This document shows, one piece after another, positions 35,289-43,799 of a DNA stretch of 64,000 nucleotides. Position 1 is the first letter of the stretch. Every line of letters begins with the position of its first letter. The stretch is from Mesorhizobium sp. (GTDB lineage: Bacteria; Pseudomonadota; Alphaproteobacteria; Rhizobiales; Rhizobiaceae): assembly GCA_004017275.1 (NCBI GenBank), contig SAKE01000002.1, positions 251,411 to 315,410 on the forward strand, given 5' to 3'. The notes under the pieces are model-generated. The model worked only from the letters and a program-made list of their open reading frames with translations, made no database searches and was not told the origin of the DNA. Both the position numbers and the translations under genes were made by a program.

Positions 35289-36667
35289 TGCCGACACACG
35301 GCGCATATCCGGCATCGCCCCCCGGCAATTCCTCGACAGAGCGGCGCCTGCGGCACGGGCTTGCCGTTCTGTCGTTGGTTTCCTTTCTCGCTGCTTGCTC
35401 CGTGGCTGAATCGTACCGTGTATCGGTCGCACCGGGAGAGGAGTCTCCCGTGGCTCAATGCGCGAGCGAGACAGGGTCATATTCATTGTCGATGACAACC
35501 TGGGCTTTCGAGATCAAGACCTATGGAAACAGCCCATTCGTGCTCGAAGCCATCAAGGAGAAGCACTATCCCGATGCGACGCACACCTATTGTCTCGACT
35601 ATCTGGCCTCCGCGCTTACAAAGGACCGGATTGCGGTAGGCTACAGTTCCGCCGACGCGACCAAGGGCATCGGCGGCGGCCTGCTCGCGTACGTCGCTTC
35701 CTTTTCCGTGGACAAGACTCCAGTCATTGTCCGCAATCTGATCCGCGCCATTTTCATCGGCATCTCTGGGAAAGGAGACTTTTCATTTGCGCGCGAAGCG
35801 GTACCCACGACCGATGTGAGAACCCGCGGTCGTTTTGAGGTTGACCCACTCGACGCCGAGGAAATGGCAGTGCTGAACAACCGGCTTGCCGATTTCGGGT
35901 TCTGCCTGGTGCTTGACGGCTATTCTTTTGAAGAATCTCTTCCGGGCATTCCCGGCACATCCGCCCAGACCTACTGCGCCGATCCCATTGGCACCATCAA
36001 TCGTCACCCCTCACGAAGGCTTGCGATCGCTCATCAGCAAGCCTGGCTCACTTCGAAGCCGGAACGGAGAGGAATCCTCTATCGGCCCCGCATTCCATAT
36101 TCGCTCGAAATCTACACGCAGGAGGATCCCCGCCACAGTGCGTGGCAATTGCGCAAAGTCACGGAGGTCAAGCTCGAAAACATTTCGCCGATCGTATCGC
36201 TCGGCATCAACCGCGCTCTCTTTGCCGAGGCACGAGTCGGGCTGGAATTCGACGCAGGTGTTCTGCAGAATTTCTGCCTTGCCAAATCGAGCGAGGTGGC
36301 GGGTTTCGTCGATATTCCACTCGAAATCGTTTACGGCATCGTGGAATTGCCCACCCAGACGATCAAGGCGGAATTCGAGCGCGCCAATTCAACGGCGGCA
36401 TTAGCAACAGCACAGACCAGCCTGATCGAAACTCAGCGTCAATATGAATTGTTCCTGCGTGGCAAAAGTTCAAATGTGGGGACGCCGCCGCAAGGCGGCA
36501 TCCAGAATACGAACGCTTGTCCTAACAACCAATGCGTAGCCACGCCGGCAACCATGACGAATAACGACGGTGTCAAAGCGGCTGGCCCGTTCTTGGACGC
36601 GACGGAGTCTGGTATCTGCAAAGAACTTACGACGCAGCTTACCGCAGTCCGGGCGGGTGATCCATGA
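35288..36667 (+). CDS. Lipoprotein of unknown family, copy A of a tandem pair
   Basis: A 459-residue predicted lipoprotein; the lipobox LAAC ends at Cys37, preceded by a hydrophobic stretch. It is paralogous to the next protein across most of its length: YCLDYLASALTKDRIAVG, DPLDAEEMAVLNNRLADFGF, RRGILYRPRIPYSLEIY and AWQL recur there in diverged form. A coiled-coil-like Ala/Glu-rich stretch precedes a low-complexity C-terminus. Pro-rich beginnings and the absence of Asp after the Cys suggest outer-membrane sorting, but rhizobial sorting rules are uncertain. Starts and stops overlap on both sides, so the operon is tight. Function is unknown. Confidence 0.85.
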   Translation: MPTHGAYPASPPGNSSTERRLRHGLAVLSLVSFLAACSVAESYRVSVAPGEESPVAQCASETGSYSLSMTTWAFEIKTYGNSPFVLEAIKEKHYPDATHTYCLDYLASALTKDRIAVGYSSADATKGIGGGLLAYVASFSVDKTPVIVRNLIRAIFIGISGKGDFSFAREAVPTTDVRTRGRFEVDPLDAEEMAVLNNRLADFGFCLVLDGYSFEESLPGIPGTSAQTYCADPIGTINRHPSRRLAIAHQQAWLTSKPERRGILYRPRIPYSLEIYTQEDPRHSAWQLRKVTEVKLENISPIVSLGINRALFAEARVGLEFDAGVLQNFCLAKSSEVAGFVDIPLEIVYGIVELPTQTIKAEFERANSTAALATAQTSLIETQRQYELFLRGKSSNVGTPPQGGIQNTNACPNNQCVATPATMTNNDGVKAAGPFLDATESGICKELTTQLTAVRAGDP

Positions 36668-37998
36668 TGCCGGGATCTCAGCTTTATTGGCGGTGTTTTT
36701 TGGCGACGGCATTGCTGTGCGTTCATTTGCTCGTCTCTGGTTGCGGGCCGACGCTGGTCAGCGAAACGCTTGGTGAATTGCCAGATGCGGGAGACGGCAG
36801 CGCCTGCCGATACCAGGCTGGAGCCTATGCGCTGCCGCGAGATCTCTTGCATATTGAAATCCGAAAGAATGTGACCGCCGATCCGGTCTTCTACGCGGCC
36901 CAGGACGTAACTACGCTGCGAACCGCAGATCCAAGCAGAATCTACTGCCTTGACTTCCTGGGATCGGCGCTTGCCAACGACCAGATTGCCATCGGACGCG
37001 GAACCGATATTGGCAACAATGCAACATCCAGTCTGCTCCTCACAAGAATCTCATCGGAATTCGACGACAGGACACTCCAAATCGCCAACGCCTTGGTCGA
37101 CGCGGCGGCGCGAGTGGCGGTACGACCGAGGGGCGCGTTTGGTGTACCAATCGACGCCAAAAACGTCGAGCTTGTCGTAGGGCAATTCGACTTTGATCCG
37201 TTCGACTATGAACAGATCAAAAAGGTCAACAACGCGCTTGAATCGCTTGATCACTGCGTGTTCCTCGATCCCACCAACGATCCTTATGTACCGCCATGGC
37301 ATGCCTCGCTTTGCACGTCCGCTGCCTACGCGCCGTCCAAAGACCCACCGCCCTATCATGGTCTTTCCGTCATCAAGGCCGAACTGCCGGCTCGGTCGGA
37401 AGCGCTGCGCGGCGTCCTTTATCGCCCACTTTTGACCCACAAGCTCGTGATCATGAAGCGCAACCGCGATCCGGTCGGCGCAGCCTGGCAGCTCTTCGAA
37501 ACCAAGCGTGTGCAAATGACCAATGCGGCGCCGGCTTTCCTGCTCGAAATCAATCGCTCGCTCTTCGTGAATCGCACTATGGACATCGATTTCGCGAATG
37601 GCGTGCTGCAGACTGTCAAAATCGACAAGCCGAGTGAGGCCGAAGCTTTCTCCGGGTTCGTGCTACGCACAGTGCAAGTCATCGTTTCCATACCGGTTCG
37701 CGCACTGGTTGTTGGCAAGACCGACGCGGAGAACCGCAAAGCACTCATTCAGGCGCAGGCCCAAATGATTGCAACGCTGGAGGCCTATGATCAGGCTGTA
37801 GAAAACGAAAAACGGCGGCGCCAAGCCGCTGCCGGCGGGACTGCTTCGCCAACCCGTAGTACCGCCAATTCGATTCCTGTTTCCGATTCATCGGGAGAGT
37901 CGGACCTTTCCGCGTGCCTCAACACCGCGGCTGCGCTGGAGAACCCACTGGCCAAATGCACAGAGGCCTTACAAGGAGGCGGGAACTTCGTGCAATGA
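36664..37998 (+). CDS. Lipoprotein of unknown family, copy B of a tandem pair
   Basis: A 444-residue predicted lipoprotein with lipobox LVSGC (Cys27). Matching paralogous segments are YCLDFLGSALANDQIAIG, DPFDYEQIKKVNNALESLD, LRGVLYRPLLTHKLVIM and AWQLFETKRVQMTNAAPAF. The C-terminal Gln/Ala/Glu-rich stretch resembles a coiled coil, as in copy A. It overlaps copy A by four bases (ATGA) and the protease gene by four bases. Two lipoproteins with shared architecture suggest a heteromeric envelope assembly. I do not recognise the family. Confidence 0.85.
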   Translation: MMPGSQLYWRCFLATALLCVHLLVSGCGPTLVSETLGELPDAGDGSACRYQAGAYALPRDLLHIEIRKNVTADPVFYAAQDVTTLRTADPSRIYCLDFLGSALANDQIAIGRGTDIGNNATSSLLLTRISSEFDDRTLQIANALVDAAARVAVRPRGAFGVPIDAKNVELVVGQFDFDPFDYEQIKKVNNALESLDHCVFLDPTNDPYVPPWHASLCTSAAYAPSKDPPPYHGLSVIKAELPARSEALRGVLYRPLLTHKLVIMKRNRDPVGAAWQLFETKRVQMTNAAPAFLLEINRSLFVNRTMDIDFANGVLQTVKIDKPSEAEAFSGFVLRTVQVIVSIPVRALVVGKTDAENRKALIQAQAQMIATLEAYDQAVENEKRRRQAAAGGTASPTRSTANSIPVSDSSGESDLSACLNTAAALENPLAKCTEALQGGGNFVQ

Positions 37999-39161
37999 AC
38001 TCGGCTCTTCGACTGGCTGCGTCCGTTGTTGCCCTGCTGTGCTTGTCATTTGCAACGCACGCGCAAGAGCCGAAGCAAGGTGATATCGGCTATCCAAAGT
38101 GCGAATGGGCTGACGGATGTGACGTTTTCAATTTGGAATACATACTGAAATTGCAACAGTCTGGAGGGGACATCAGAGCCATTCCGACTGATAAGCTTCG
38201 GCTTGAAATTGGTGCCGACGGGCGACCGAAGGTAGACGACGGAATCAGAATCGATAATGGCATACTCATTCCGCCACTTTTGGATGAGGTGGTCCGGATC
38301 GAGTTCGACGTTGGGCTCAGCCAGCCGGCTCTTTGCACCGGCGTGGCGTTAAATAGGGATATAGTTTTGACAGCAGGTCATTGCACCTGTGCCGCACAGA
38401 CAGCCTATCGCATTCGATTTCCGAGATATTCGAAGAAGAATCTGAATTTCAACAGGGCAGTTGAACCTCTCGAATCGGAATTTTACGATCCGCGCACGCT
38501 ATCTCGCCGTCCGCTGCCTTTTTTTGCCTTCGACTGCCAGCGTATGATGGACCCACAACCCGGACATGATTTGGGCCTGCTGTTCCTCGAGCCCTCTTCT
38601 TTGCCGCTGGACGAGTTCAACCCAGTAGCCCCGCCTGCGGTATCAGTTTTCCTGCCCTACGAGCTTAGCCGGAAAGGCGAGTTGCGGAACCTGCTGATCG
38701 TCGGCTATGGACGCCGCGAGGACAACAGCTTTCCCCACAATCTGATTGCCGCTTCCACCGCCGTCCGCGATCCGTTCTGTTTGAACGATAGGTTCGATCC
38801 GTCGCGTTGCGCCATTTTTCGTGAATTCAGTTTGGCGAGCCTCGTCACAGAAACGGATCCAGGCGCGGACACGTGCGACGGAGACAGTGGAGGCCCGGTC
38901 TATTTCATCGGTTCCAAATTGCGGCCGGACGGACTCACGGAATTCCATAGGTTGCTCGTTGGCATCACGTCGAGAGGACTAGGTGGAGTACCGCAATTCG
39001 GCCTCGGCTATTGCGGTGGTGGTGGCATTTACACGGCCGTAGGGCATCCTGATGTGCTTAAGTGGCTCGCCGTCAATGGTGCACCTTTGGAGCTTGGCCT
39101 GGGCGCAAGCAGGTTTGCTGAAAAGGCGTTCCGGGAAAAATCGCGTCTCCCATCTCGTTAG
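37995..39161 (+). CDS. Exported trypsin-like serine protease (S1), second in the island
   Basis: A 388-residue protease with a signal peptide (LRLAASVVALLCLSFATHA, cleavage before QEP). The triad is His129 in TAGHC, Asp192 in GHDLGLL and Ser298 in GDSGGP; Asp292 predicts Lys/Arg specificity. It has an N-terminal extension of about 80 residues before the protease domain, which could be a propeptide, and loops longer than in the first protease. The ATG at 37995 overlaps the lipoprotein stop (ATGA). It closes the operon. It is only distantly similar to the leftward trypsin-like enzyme, so the pair is not a recent duplication. Confidence 0.92.
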   Translation: MNSALRLAASVVALLCLSFATHAQEPKQGDIGYPKCEWADGCDVFNLEYILKLQQSGGDIRAIPTDKLRLEIGADGRPKVDDGIRIDNGILIPPLLDEVVRIEFDVGLSQPALCTGVALNRDIVLTAGHCTCAAQTAYRIRFPRYSKKNLNFNRAVEPLESEFYDPRTLSRRPLPFFAFDCQRMMDPQPGHDLGLLFLEPSSLPLDEFNPVAPPAVSVFLPYELSRKGELRNLLIVGYGRREDNSFPHNLIAASTAVRDPFCLNDRFDPSRCAIFREFSLASLVTETDPGADTCDGDSGGPVYFIGSKLRPDGLTEFHRLLVGITSRGLGGVPQFGLGYCGGGGIYTAVGHPDVLKWLAVNGAPLELGLGASRFAEKAFREKSRLPSR

Positions 39162-39460
39162 AACCAAAGCTGCCCCTCTCGGCATGCGACCGGTAGACGG
39201 CTCACGGCGTGACTGCGCATCGCTCGCCTGCCGTACTGGCATCCCTTCGGGAGCTCTCATGCTTTTGGAAAGACTGAACGAAGTAGCTCCCTAGTCTGCT
39301 TTAATCGCTAGCCGGGGATGATTGTTCGGCGTCAGCAATATTATTTCCCAAAGTGGATGTTCAGCGGATCGTTTTGGCTTCCCAATTCGGAAGCATAACG
39401 CCATTGCGAGGCGACAAATCGACAGCGCGTTCCGATTCAGTCTGTAGAGTTTCCGACCCC
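39162..39460. other. Non-coding gap at the right edge of the protease island
   Basis: No gene is visible. Base composition returns to the GC-rich norm over this stretch. No terminator with a T-tract, tRNA fragment or repeat was found that would mark the island end. Confidence 0.4.
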
Positions 39461-40522
39461 ATGGCCTTCCGCCTCTTTGTTCCCATTCTTGCGGGCGCGA
39501 CTCTGCGCGAGCGCCTCGTTGCCTGTATCGGCGCGACCATCGGCATTGCGCTCACCGGTGTGATCGCCAGCCTTGTGCTCGGCAATGGCCCGCACGTGCC
39601 GCTGCTGGTGGCGCCGATGGGGGCATCGGCGGTGCTGCTGTTCGCGGTGCCGGCCAGCCCGCTGGCGCAGCCATGGTCGATCATCGGCGGCAATACGATA
39701 TCGGCACTGGTCGGCGTGATCGTGGCGCATTTCATCCACGAGACCGCCCTTGCCAGCGGCATCGCGGTGGCACTGGCCATCGCCGCCATGTCGTTCACGC
39801 GCTGCCTGCATCCGCCGGGCGGGGCGGCCGCGCTGACCGCGGTTCTGGGAGGGCCTGCGGTCATCAGCGCAGGCTTCCTGTTTCCGTTCGTGCCGGTCGC
39901 GCTGAACTCGATCCTGCTGGTGGCGCTCGGCTGCGGCTTCCACAGACTGGCCCGGCGCAATTATCCGCATGTGCCGGTTCCGACACTGGCGAACAGCCAC
40001 GGCACCGTCGATCCGCCGGCACAGTCGCGCGTTGGTTTCCAGCCCGAAGACATCGACGCCGCGCTTGGTGCGCTTGAAGAAACGTTCGATATCGATCGCA
40101 ACGATCTCGACCGACTGCTGCGGCAGGTCGAACTGCAGGCGATGGTGCGCGCGCACAAGACCCTTCTGTGCGAGGACATCATGTCGCGCGACGTCATCTC
40201 GGTCGACGCCCACACCTCCACCGAGGCGGCGCGTCAATTGCTGCTCGACCACAACATCCGCACCTTGCCGGTCGTCAACGCCGAGGCAAGGCTGGCAGGC
40301 ACCGTGGGATTGCGGGAACTGACCTTGGCCTCCGGCCCGGTTGGATCCGTGATATCGCCCGCGGCGACAGCCGCAGCCGGTTTCGCCGCCATGGGTCTGC
40401 TGCCCGTGCTCACCGATGGCCGTAGCCATGCGGTGATCATCGTCGACGACGACAAGCGGATTCTCGGGCTGATCACGCAAACCGACCTGCTGGCGGCCAC
40501 GGCGCGCCTGCAGGCTGCCTGA
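39461..40522 (+). CDS. HPP-family membrane protein with tandem CBS domains
   Basis: A 353-residue protein. The N-terminal half has four to five helices and the family HPP motif in TRCLHPPGGAAALTAVLGGP; the C-terminal half (about 230-350) is a CBS pair (DIMSRDVISVDAHTS; ADGRS-like SHAVIIVDDDKRILGLITQTD). HPP proteins are linked to nitrite or anion transport in plastids and cyanobacteria; CBS pairs sense adenine nucleotides. The ATG at 39461 lacks a clear ribosome-binding site but is where family homology begins; the frame is open to 39353. It ends about 130 bases ahead of the sigma-factor gene. Confidence 0.87.
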   Translation: MAFRLFVPILAGATLRERLVACIGATIGIALTGVIASLVLGNGPHVPLLVAPMGASAVLLFAVPASPLAQPWSIIGGNTISALVGVIVAHFIHETALASGIAVALAIAAMSFTRCLHPPGGAAALTAVLGGPAVISAGFLFPFVPVALNSILLVALGCGFHRLARRNYPHVPVPTLANSHGTVDPPAQSRVGFQPEDIDAALGALEETFDIDRNDLDRLLRQVELQAMVRAHKTLLCEDIMSRDVISVDAHTSTEAARQLLLDHNIRTLPVVNAEARLAGTVGLRELTLASGPVGSVISPAATAAAGFAAMGLLPVLTDGRSHAVIIVDDDKRILGLITQTDLLAATARLQAA

Positions 40523-40576
40523 CAAGCCATCCCTGGGGCGGTAGGATCGCCGCTGCCTGACCCGGCGAAAATCTTC

Positions 40577-40606
40577 GGGAACCTTTTGCCGGCAACAGCG
40601 TCCAAT
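40577..40606 (+). promoter_or_regulatory. ECF-type promoter ahead of the sigma-factor gene
   Basis: GGGAAC (40577-40582) and TCCAAT (40601-40606) are separated by 18 bases. The same boxes with identical spacing occur before the DUF4142 gene. Read as GGAAC-N16-CGTC, it resembles ECF promoters generally, including EcfG-type. It suggests autoregulation. Confidence 0.75.
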
Positions 40607-40653
40607 CTCTCAATCGAGGTTCCGATTTGGAGATCGGGTTGAGGAAACTGGTC

Positions 40654-41328
40654 ATGCCTGCTGTCTTGACGGCCGTGCCTTCTCTTGCGTCAGGCGACAT
40701 GCAGCTTGTGCGCCGCGCCTTGGCGCGCGACGGCGACGCCTTCCGCACCATCATCAAGACACACAATCAGAGGCTCTACAGGATCGCGCGCGGCATCGTG
40801 CGCAATGACAGCGAGGCCGAGGACATCGTCCAGGAGGCCTATGTCAGGGCCTTCGCCAATCTCGATGCGTTTCGCGGCGACTCCTCGCTCGCCACATGGC
40901 TGTCGCGCATCGTCATCAACGAGGCTCTCGGCCGCCTTCGCAAAAGGCGCAAAACGGTGGCACTGCCGGAAAATCCGCAAGCCGAGATCATCCGGTTTCC
41001 CCTCAACCCCAGCGACGACCCGGAACGGACGATGGCGCAACGGCAGATCCTCCAACTGGTCGAACGGGCTACCGACAGCCTTCCCGACGTCTACCGGACG
41101 GTGTTCGTGGCGCGGGTGATCGAGGGGCTGAGCATCGAAGAGACGGCCGACCTTCTCGGCGTGCGGCCGCAAACCGTCAAGACAAGGCTGCACCGTGCCC
41201 GAGCCCTGGTGCGCAAGGCGCTGGACGACCAGATCGGGCCGGTGCTGCTCGATGCCTTCCCCTTCGCCGGCCGGCGTTGCGAAAGACTGACCAGCGCCGT
41301 CATGCGGCGGCTCGGCCTGGAAAGCTGA
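40654..41328 (+). CDS. ECF-type RNA polymerase sigma factor
   Basis: A 224-residue sigma-70 family factor with only regions 2 and 4. Region 2 is RIARGIVRNDSEAEDIVQEA with TWLSRIVINEALGRLRKR; region 4 is SIEETADLLGVRPQTVKTRL. GAGGAAA precedes the ATG at 40654. No anti-sigma gene lies beside it, which is unusual for ECF factors. A short C-terminal tail (FPFAGRRCERLTSAVMRRLG) carries a Cys and may sense something. A promoter of ECF type precedes it and a twin precedes the DUF4142-cupredoxin genes, so these are its likely targets. Confidence 0.9.
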   Translation: MPAVLTAVPSLASGDMQLVRRALARDGDAFRTIIKTHNQRLYRIARGIVRNDSEAEDIVQEAYVRAFANLDAFRGDSSLATWLSRIVINEALGRLRKRRKTVALPENPQAEIIRFPLNPSDDPERTMAQRQILQLVERATDSLPDVYRTVFVARVIEGLSIEETADLLGVRPQTVKTRLHRARALVRKALDDQIGPVLLDAFPFAGRRCERLTSAVMRRLGLES

Positions 41329-41355
41329 CCCTCACCCGATTCAGTTGATTTTGGC

Positions 41356-41385
41356 GGGAACGTTTGCCGCCACCCTGCATCCAAT
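41356..41385 (+). promoter_or_regulatory. ECF-type promoter ahead of the DUF4142-cupredoxin operon
   Basis: GGGAAC (41356-41361), 18 bases, TCCAAT (41380-41385), the same arrangement as before the sigma-factor gene; the spacers also share TTTGCCG. The DUF4142 start lies 59 bases downstream. Confidence 0.75.
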
Positions 41386-41444
41386 GACCGTCAACCGAAA
41401 AACACTGCCCGGCGCGATTTCGGCGCCCGGGCGAAGGAGATGCC

Positions 41445-41969
41445 ATGTCTATCCGACACACCACCGCGCTCGCCGCCCTGCTGCTGCTTGGCACTGCCCC
41501 GTTCGCACAAGCCGCCGACAAGCCGACCGATCCGCAGATCGCCCACATCGCCTACACGGCCGGGGTCATCGACGTCGAGACGGCCAAGCTGGCGATCGAG
41601 AAATCGAAGACCAAGGAGGTCGTGGATTTTGCCAACGACATGGTGCGCGACCACGAAGCCGTCAACGTGCAGGCGCTCGACCTGGTGAAGAAACTCAACG
41701 TCACGCCGGAAGACAACGCCACCAGCCAGGCGCTGAGCAAGGCGGCCGCCGAGGAGAGAGCCAAGCTGGCCAAGCTCGACGGTGCTGCCTTCGACAAGGC
41801 CTATGTCGACAATGAGGTCGCCTACCACAAGCAGGTCAACGGCGCGCTCGAAACGCTGCTCATTCCGTCGGCCAAAAATGCCGAACTGAAGAGCCTGCTG
41901 GAAACCGGCCTGAAGATATTCCAGGGCCATGAACAGCATGCCGAACACGTCGCCGGCATACTGAAGTAG
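41445..41969 (+). CDS. DUF4142 exported helical protein
   Basis: A 174-residue protein with a signal peptide ending AQA (residues 1-24). It contains the ferritin-like four-helix DUF4142 domain, with DFANDMVRDHEAVNVQALDL as the conserved core. GAAGGAG precedes the ATG. Members often rise in oxidative or general stress, but their biochemistry is unclear. It shares an ECF promoter with the sigma gene and precedes the cupredoxin by 11 bases, so both act in the periplasm under that regulon. Confidence 0.9.
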   Translation: MSIRHTTALAALLLLGTAPFAQAADKPTDPQIAHIAYTAGVIDVETAKLAIEKSKTKEVVDFANDMVRDHEAVNVQALDLVKKLNVTPEDNATSQALSKAAAEERAKLAKLDGAAFDKAYVDNEVAYHKQVNGALETLLIPSAKNAELKSLLETGLKIFQGHEQHAEHVAGILK

Positions 41970-41980
41970 GGACCGGAAAC

Positions 41981-42289
41981 ATGCCGAAACGCCATCTGTG
42001 GATTGCGTTGACGCTGGCCGTCGGTATCGTTCCGGCGCAAGCTGGAACCATCCAGGTCACGATTGACAGGCTGGTGTTCTCGCCAGCCACCGTCGAGGCC
42101 AAGGTCGGCGACACGATCGTGTGGGTGAACAAGGACGTATTCGCCCACACGGCCACCGTGAAGGGCGGCTGGGAGGTGATGATCCCGCCGAAGAAATCCG
42201 CAAGCCTGACATTGAAGGCGGCGGGACCGGTCGACTATTTCTGCCGCTTTCACCCCAACATGAAAGGCCGATTGATGGTAGCGCCCTGA
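41981..42289 (+). CDS. Small periplasmic cupredoxin (amicyanin/plastocyanin-like)
   Basis: A 102-residue type I blue copper protein with a signal peptide ending AQA. The copper ligands are present: His56 in VFAHTATV, Cys88 and His91 in YFCRFHPNM, and Met94. It probably shuttles electrons or buffers copper in the periplasm. It is the second gene behind the ECF promoter. Its last 40 bases overlap the convergent enoyl-CoA hydratase gene. Confidence 0.93.
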   Translation: MPKRHLWIALTLAVGIVPAQAGTIQVTIDRLVFSPATVEAKVGDTIVWVNKDVFAHTATVKGGWEVMIPPKKSASLTLKAAGPVDYFCRFHPNMKGRLMVAP

Positions 42290-43131
42290 TCCAGCGCCAA
42301 CGAGGCTCGCCTGGCCTCGTCGGGCCGCGCGATATGCGTCCATGCGCCGTCGTAGCGGGGTCCGCGCCGCTCGATCCAGGCATCGAGCCCTTCGCGCAAA
42401 TCGGCTGTCGAGGCCATGCGGGCGAACTGCCCGGCCTCGACCAGCAGGCCTTCGGCGATGCTCTGGTTGAGGCCGCGCGCCACCGCCGTGAGAATACTCG
42501 CGATCGCCAGATCGGAGTGCCGCAGGATACGCCTGGCCAGGCCGAATGCTGCCGGCATCAGCTCGGCATGCGGCACAACCTCGTTGACGAGACCCAGCTC
42601 AAGCGCCCGTGGCGGCGCAAACCAGTCGCCGGTCAACAGCAGTTCGAGCGCCCGCTTGCGCCCGGCGAGTCTGGGCAGGCGTTGCGTTCCGCCAAAGGTC
42701 GGCGGCATTGCAAGGTTGATTTCCGGCTTGGCAAACAATGCGCGGTCGCTTGCAATGGCCAGCGGGACGGCCTCGGTGATTTCGCAACCGCCGCCAAAGG
42801 CAATGCCGTTGACGGCGGCGATGATGGGCTTGCGAAACGCTTCCAGCCTCGCCGTCAGCCGCTGGCCGCGCATGACGAAGTCTCGCATCGCGACATCGAC
42901 GCCGAGCGCCACGCTGGCCGAGAACTCATGAATGTCGCCCCCCGCCGAAAACGCGCGTTCCCCTGCCCCGGTTAGAATGACAGCCCGGACGCTGCCATCG
43001 ACCTCAATGTCGTCGAGGACCGCAAGCAGGCGATCGATCAGGGCATAGTTCAGTGCGTTGAGTTTCTCCGGCCGGTTGAGGGTAAGTATGGTTACCCCGT
43101 CACGTGTCTCGCCTAGGACAAGATCGGTCAT
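42250..43131 (-). CDS. Enoyl-CoA hydratase/isomerase family protein
   Basis: A 293-residue crotonase-fold protein. The oxyanion-hole segments are AFSAGGDIHEF and NGIAFGGGCEI. The first catalytic Glu position falls in the usual ALALGLVNEVV-type region (PEINLAMPPTFGGTQRLPR). It probably acts in fatty-acid or amino-acid acyl-CoA turnover in the cytoplasm. It is divergent from a TetR gene 84 bases away, with a palindromic operator candidate between, so it is the likely target of that regulator. Confidence 0.88.
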   Translation of the reverse strand: MTDLVLGETRDGVTILTLNRPEKLNALNYALIDRLLAVLDDIEVDGSVRAVILTGAGERAFSAGGDIHEFSASVALGVDVAMRDFVMRGQRLTARLEAFRKPIIAAVNGIAFGGGCEITEAVPLAIASDRALFAKPEINLAMPPTFGGTQRLPRLAGRKRALELLLTGDWFAPPRALELGLVNEVVPHAELMPAAFGLARRILRHSDLAIASILTAVARGLNQSIAEGLLVEAGQFARMASTADLREGLDAWIERRGPRYDGAWTHIARPDEARRASLALDQGATINRPFMLG

Positions 43132-43185
43132 TTGGCTTCCTTTCCAGCATGCGTTGACTGGAAAGGATCAGGTTTTCGATTGCTT

Positions 43186-43207
43186 GTATATTCACTAGTC
43201 GGTATAC
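43186..43207. promoter_or_regulatory. Candidate TetR operator
   Basis: A 22-base dyad: GTATA, TTC, ACTAGT, CGG, TATAC. The outer TATA boxes and central ACTAGT are exact palindromic halves; only the TTC/CGG spacers break symmetry. It lies nine bases before the TetR start and 55 bases before the divergent enoyl-CoA hydratase start. Confidence 0.65.
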
Positions 43208-43215
43208 TTGATGCC

Positions 43216-43797
43216 ATGCCTGAAGCATCCAGCCCCACCCGCAAACGCATCGTCGATGCCGCGACGAAGCTGTTCTATGCCGAAGGGATTGGCCGCGTCA
43301 GCGTCGATGCCATCGCCGAAAAAGCCGGACTGACCAAGCGGACGCTGTACTATCACTTCAAGAGCAAGGACGATCTGATCGCTGCCTATCTCGACGCCCG
43401 CGACCAGCCCAATCTGAAGCAGATGGCCGGCTGGTTCGATGCCGCTGAAGGTGGTGCCGACCGCAAGGTGGAAGCGATTTTCACCAATCTGGCGCGTGTC
43501 GCCCGCCATCCCAAATGGAAAGGATGCGGCTTCCTGCGCACGGCCGCGGAGCTTGCCTCCATGCCTGGACACCCGGCAGTCAAGGCCGGATCGCGGCACA
43601 AGACAAATTTCGAAAAATGGCTCGCAGCCGAACTGTCGGCCCACGGCGTCACGGCGCCGCATATGCTGGCGCGCGAGATCGTGCTGCTCATGGACGGCGC
43701 CTTCTCGAGCATGCTGATCCACCACAACCCCGACTATATCGGGGCGGCAGGGCACGCCGCCGCAACGCTTGTGCGGGCGCGGATTTCAAGCAGCTAG
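43216..43797 (+). CDS. TetR-family transcriptional regulator
   Basis: A 193-residue repressor. The helix-turn-helix is in ISVDAIAEKAGLTKRTLYYHF-like residues 25-46, with FYAEGIGRVSVDAIAEKAGL and RTLYYHFKSKDDL. The C-terminal ligand-binding domain ends in MDGAFSSMLIHHN. The start at 43216 (MPEASSPTRKR) is placed by the beginning of the DNA-binding domain; the frame is open to 43132. It probably represses itself and the divergent acyl-CoA gene via the palindrome between them. Confidence 0.9.
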   Translation: MPEASSPTRKRIVDAATKLFYAEGIGRVSVDAIAEKAGLTKRTLYYHFKSKDDLIAAYLDARDQPNLKQMAGWFDAAEGGADRKVEAIFTNLARVARHPKWKGCGFLRTAAELASMPGHPAVKAGSRHKTNFEKWLAAELSAHGVTAPHMLAREIVLLMDGAFSSMLIHHNPDYIGAAGHAAATLVRARISSS

Positions 43798-43799
43798 AT

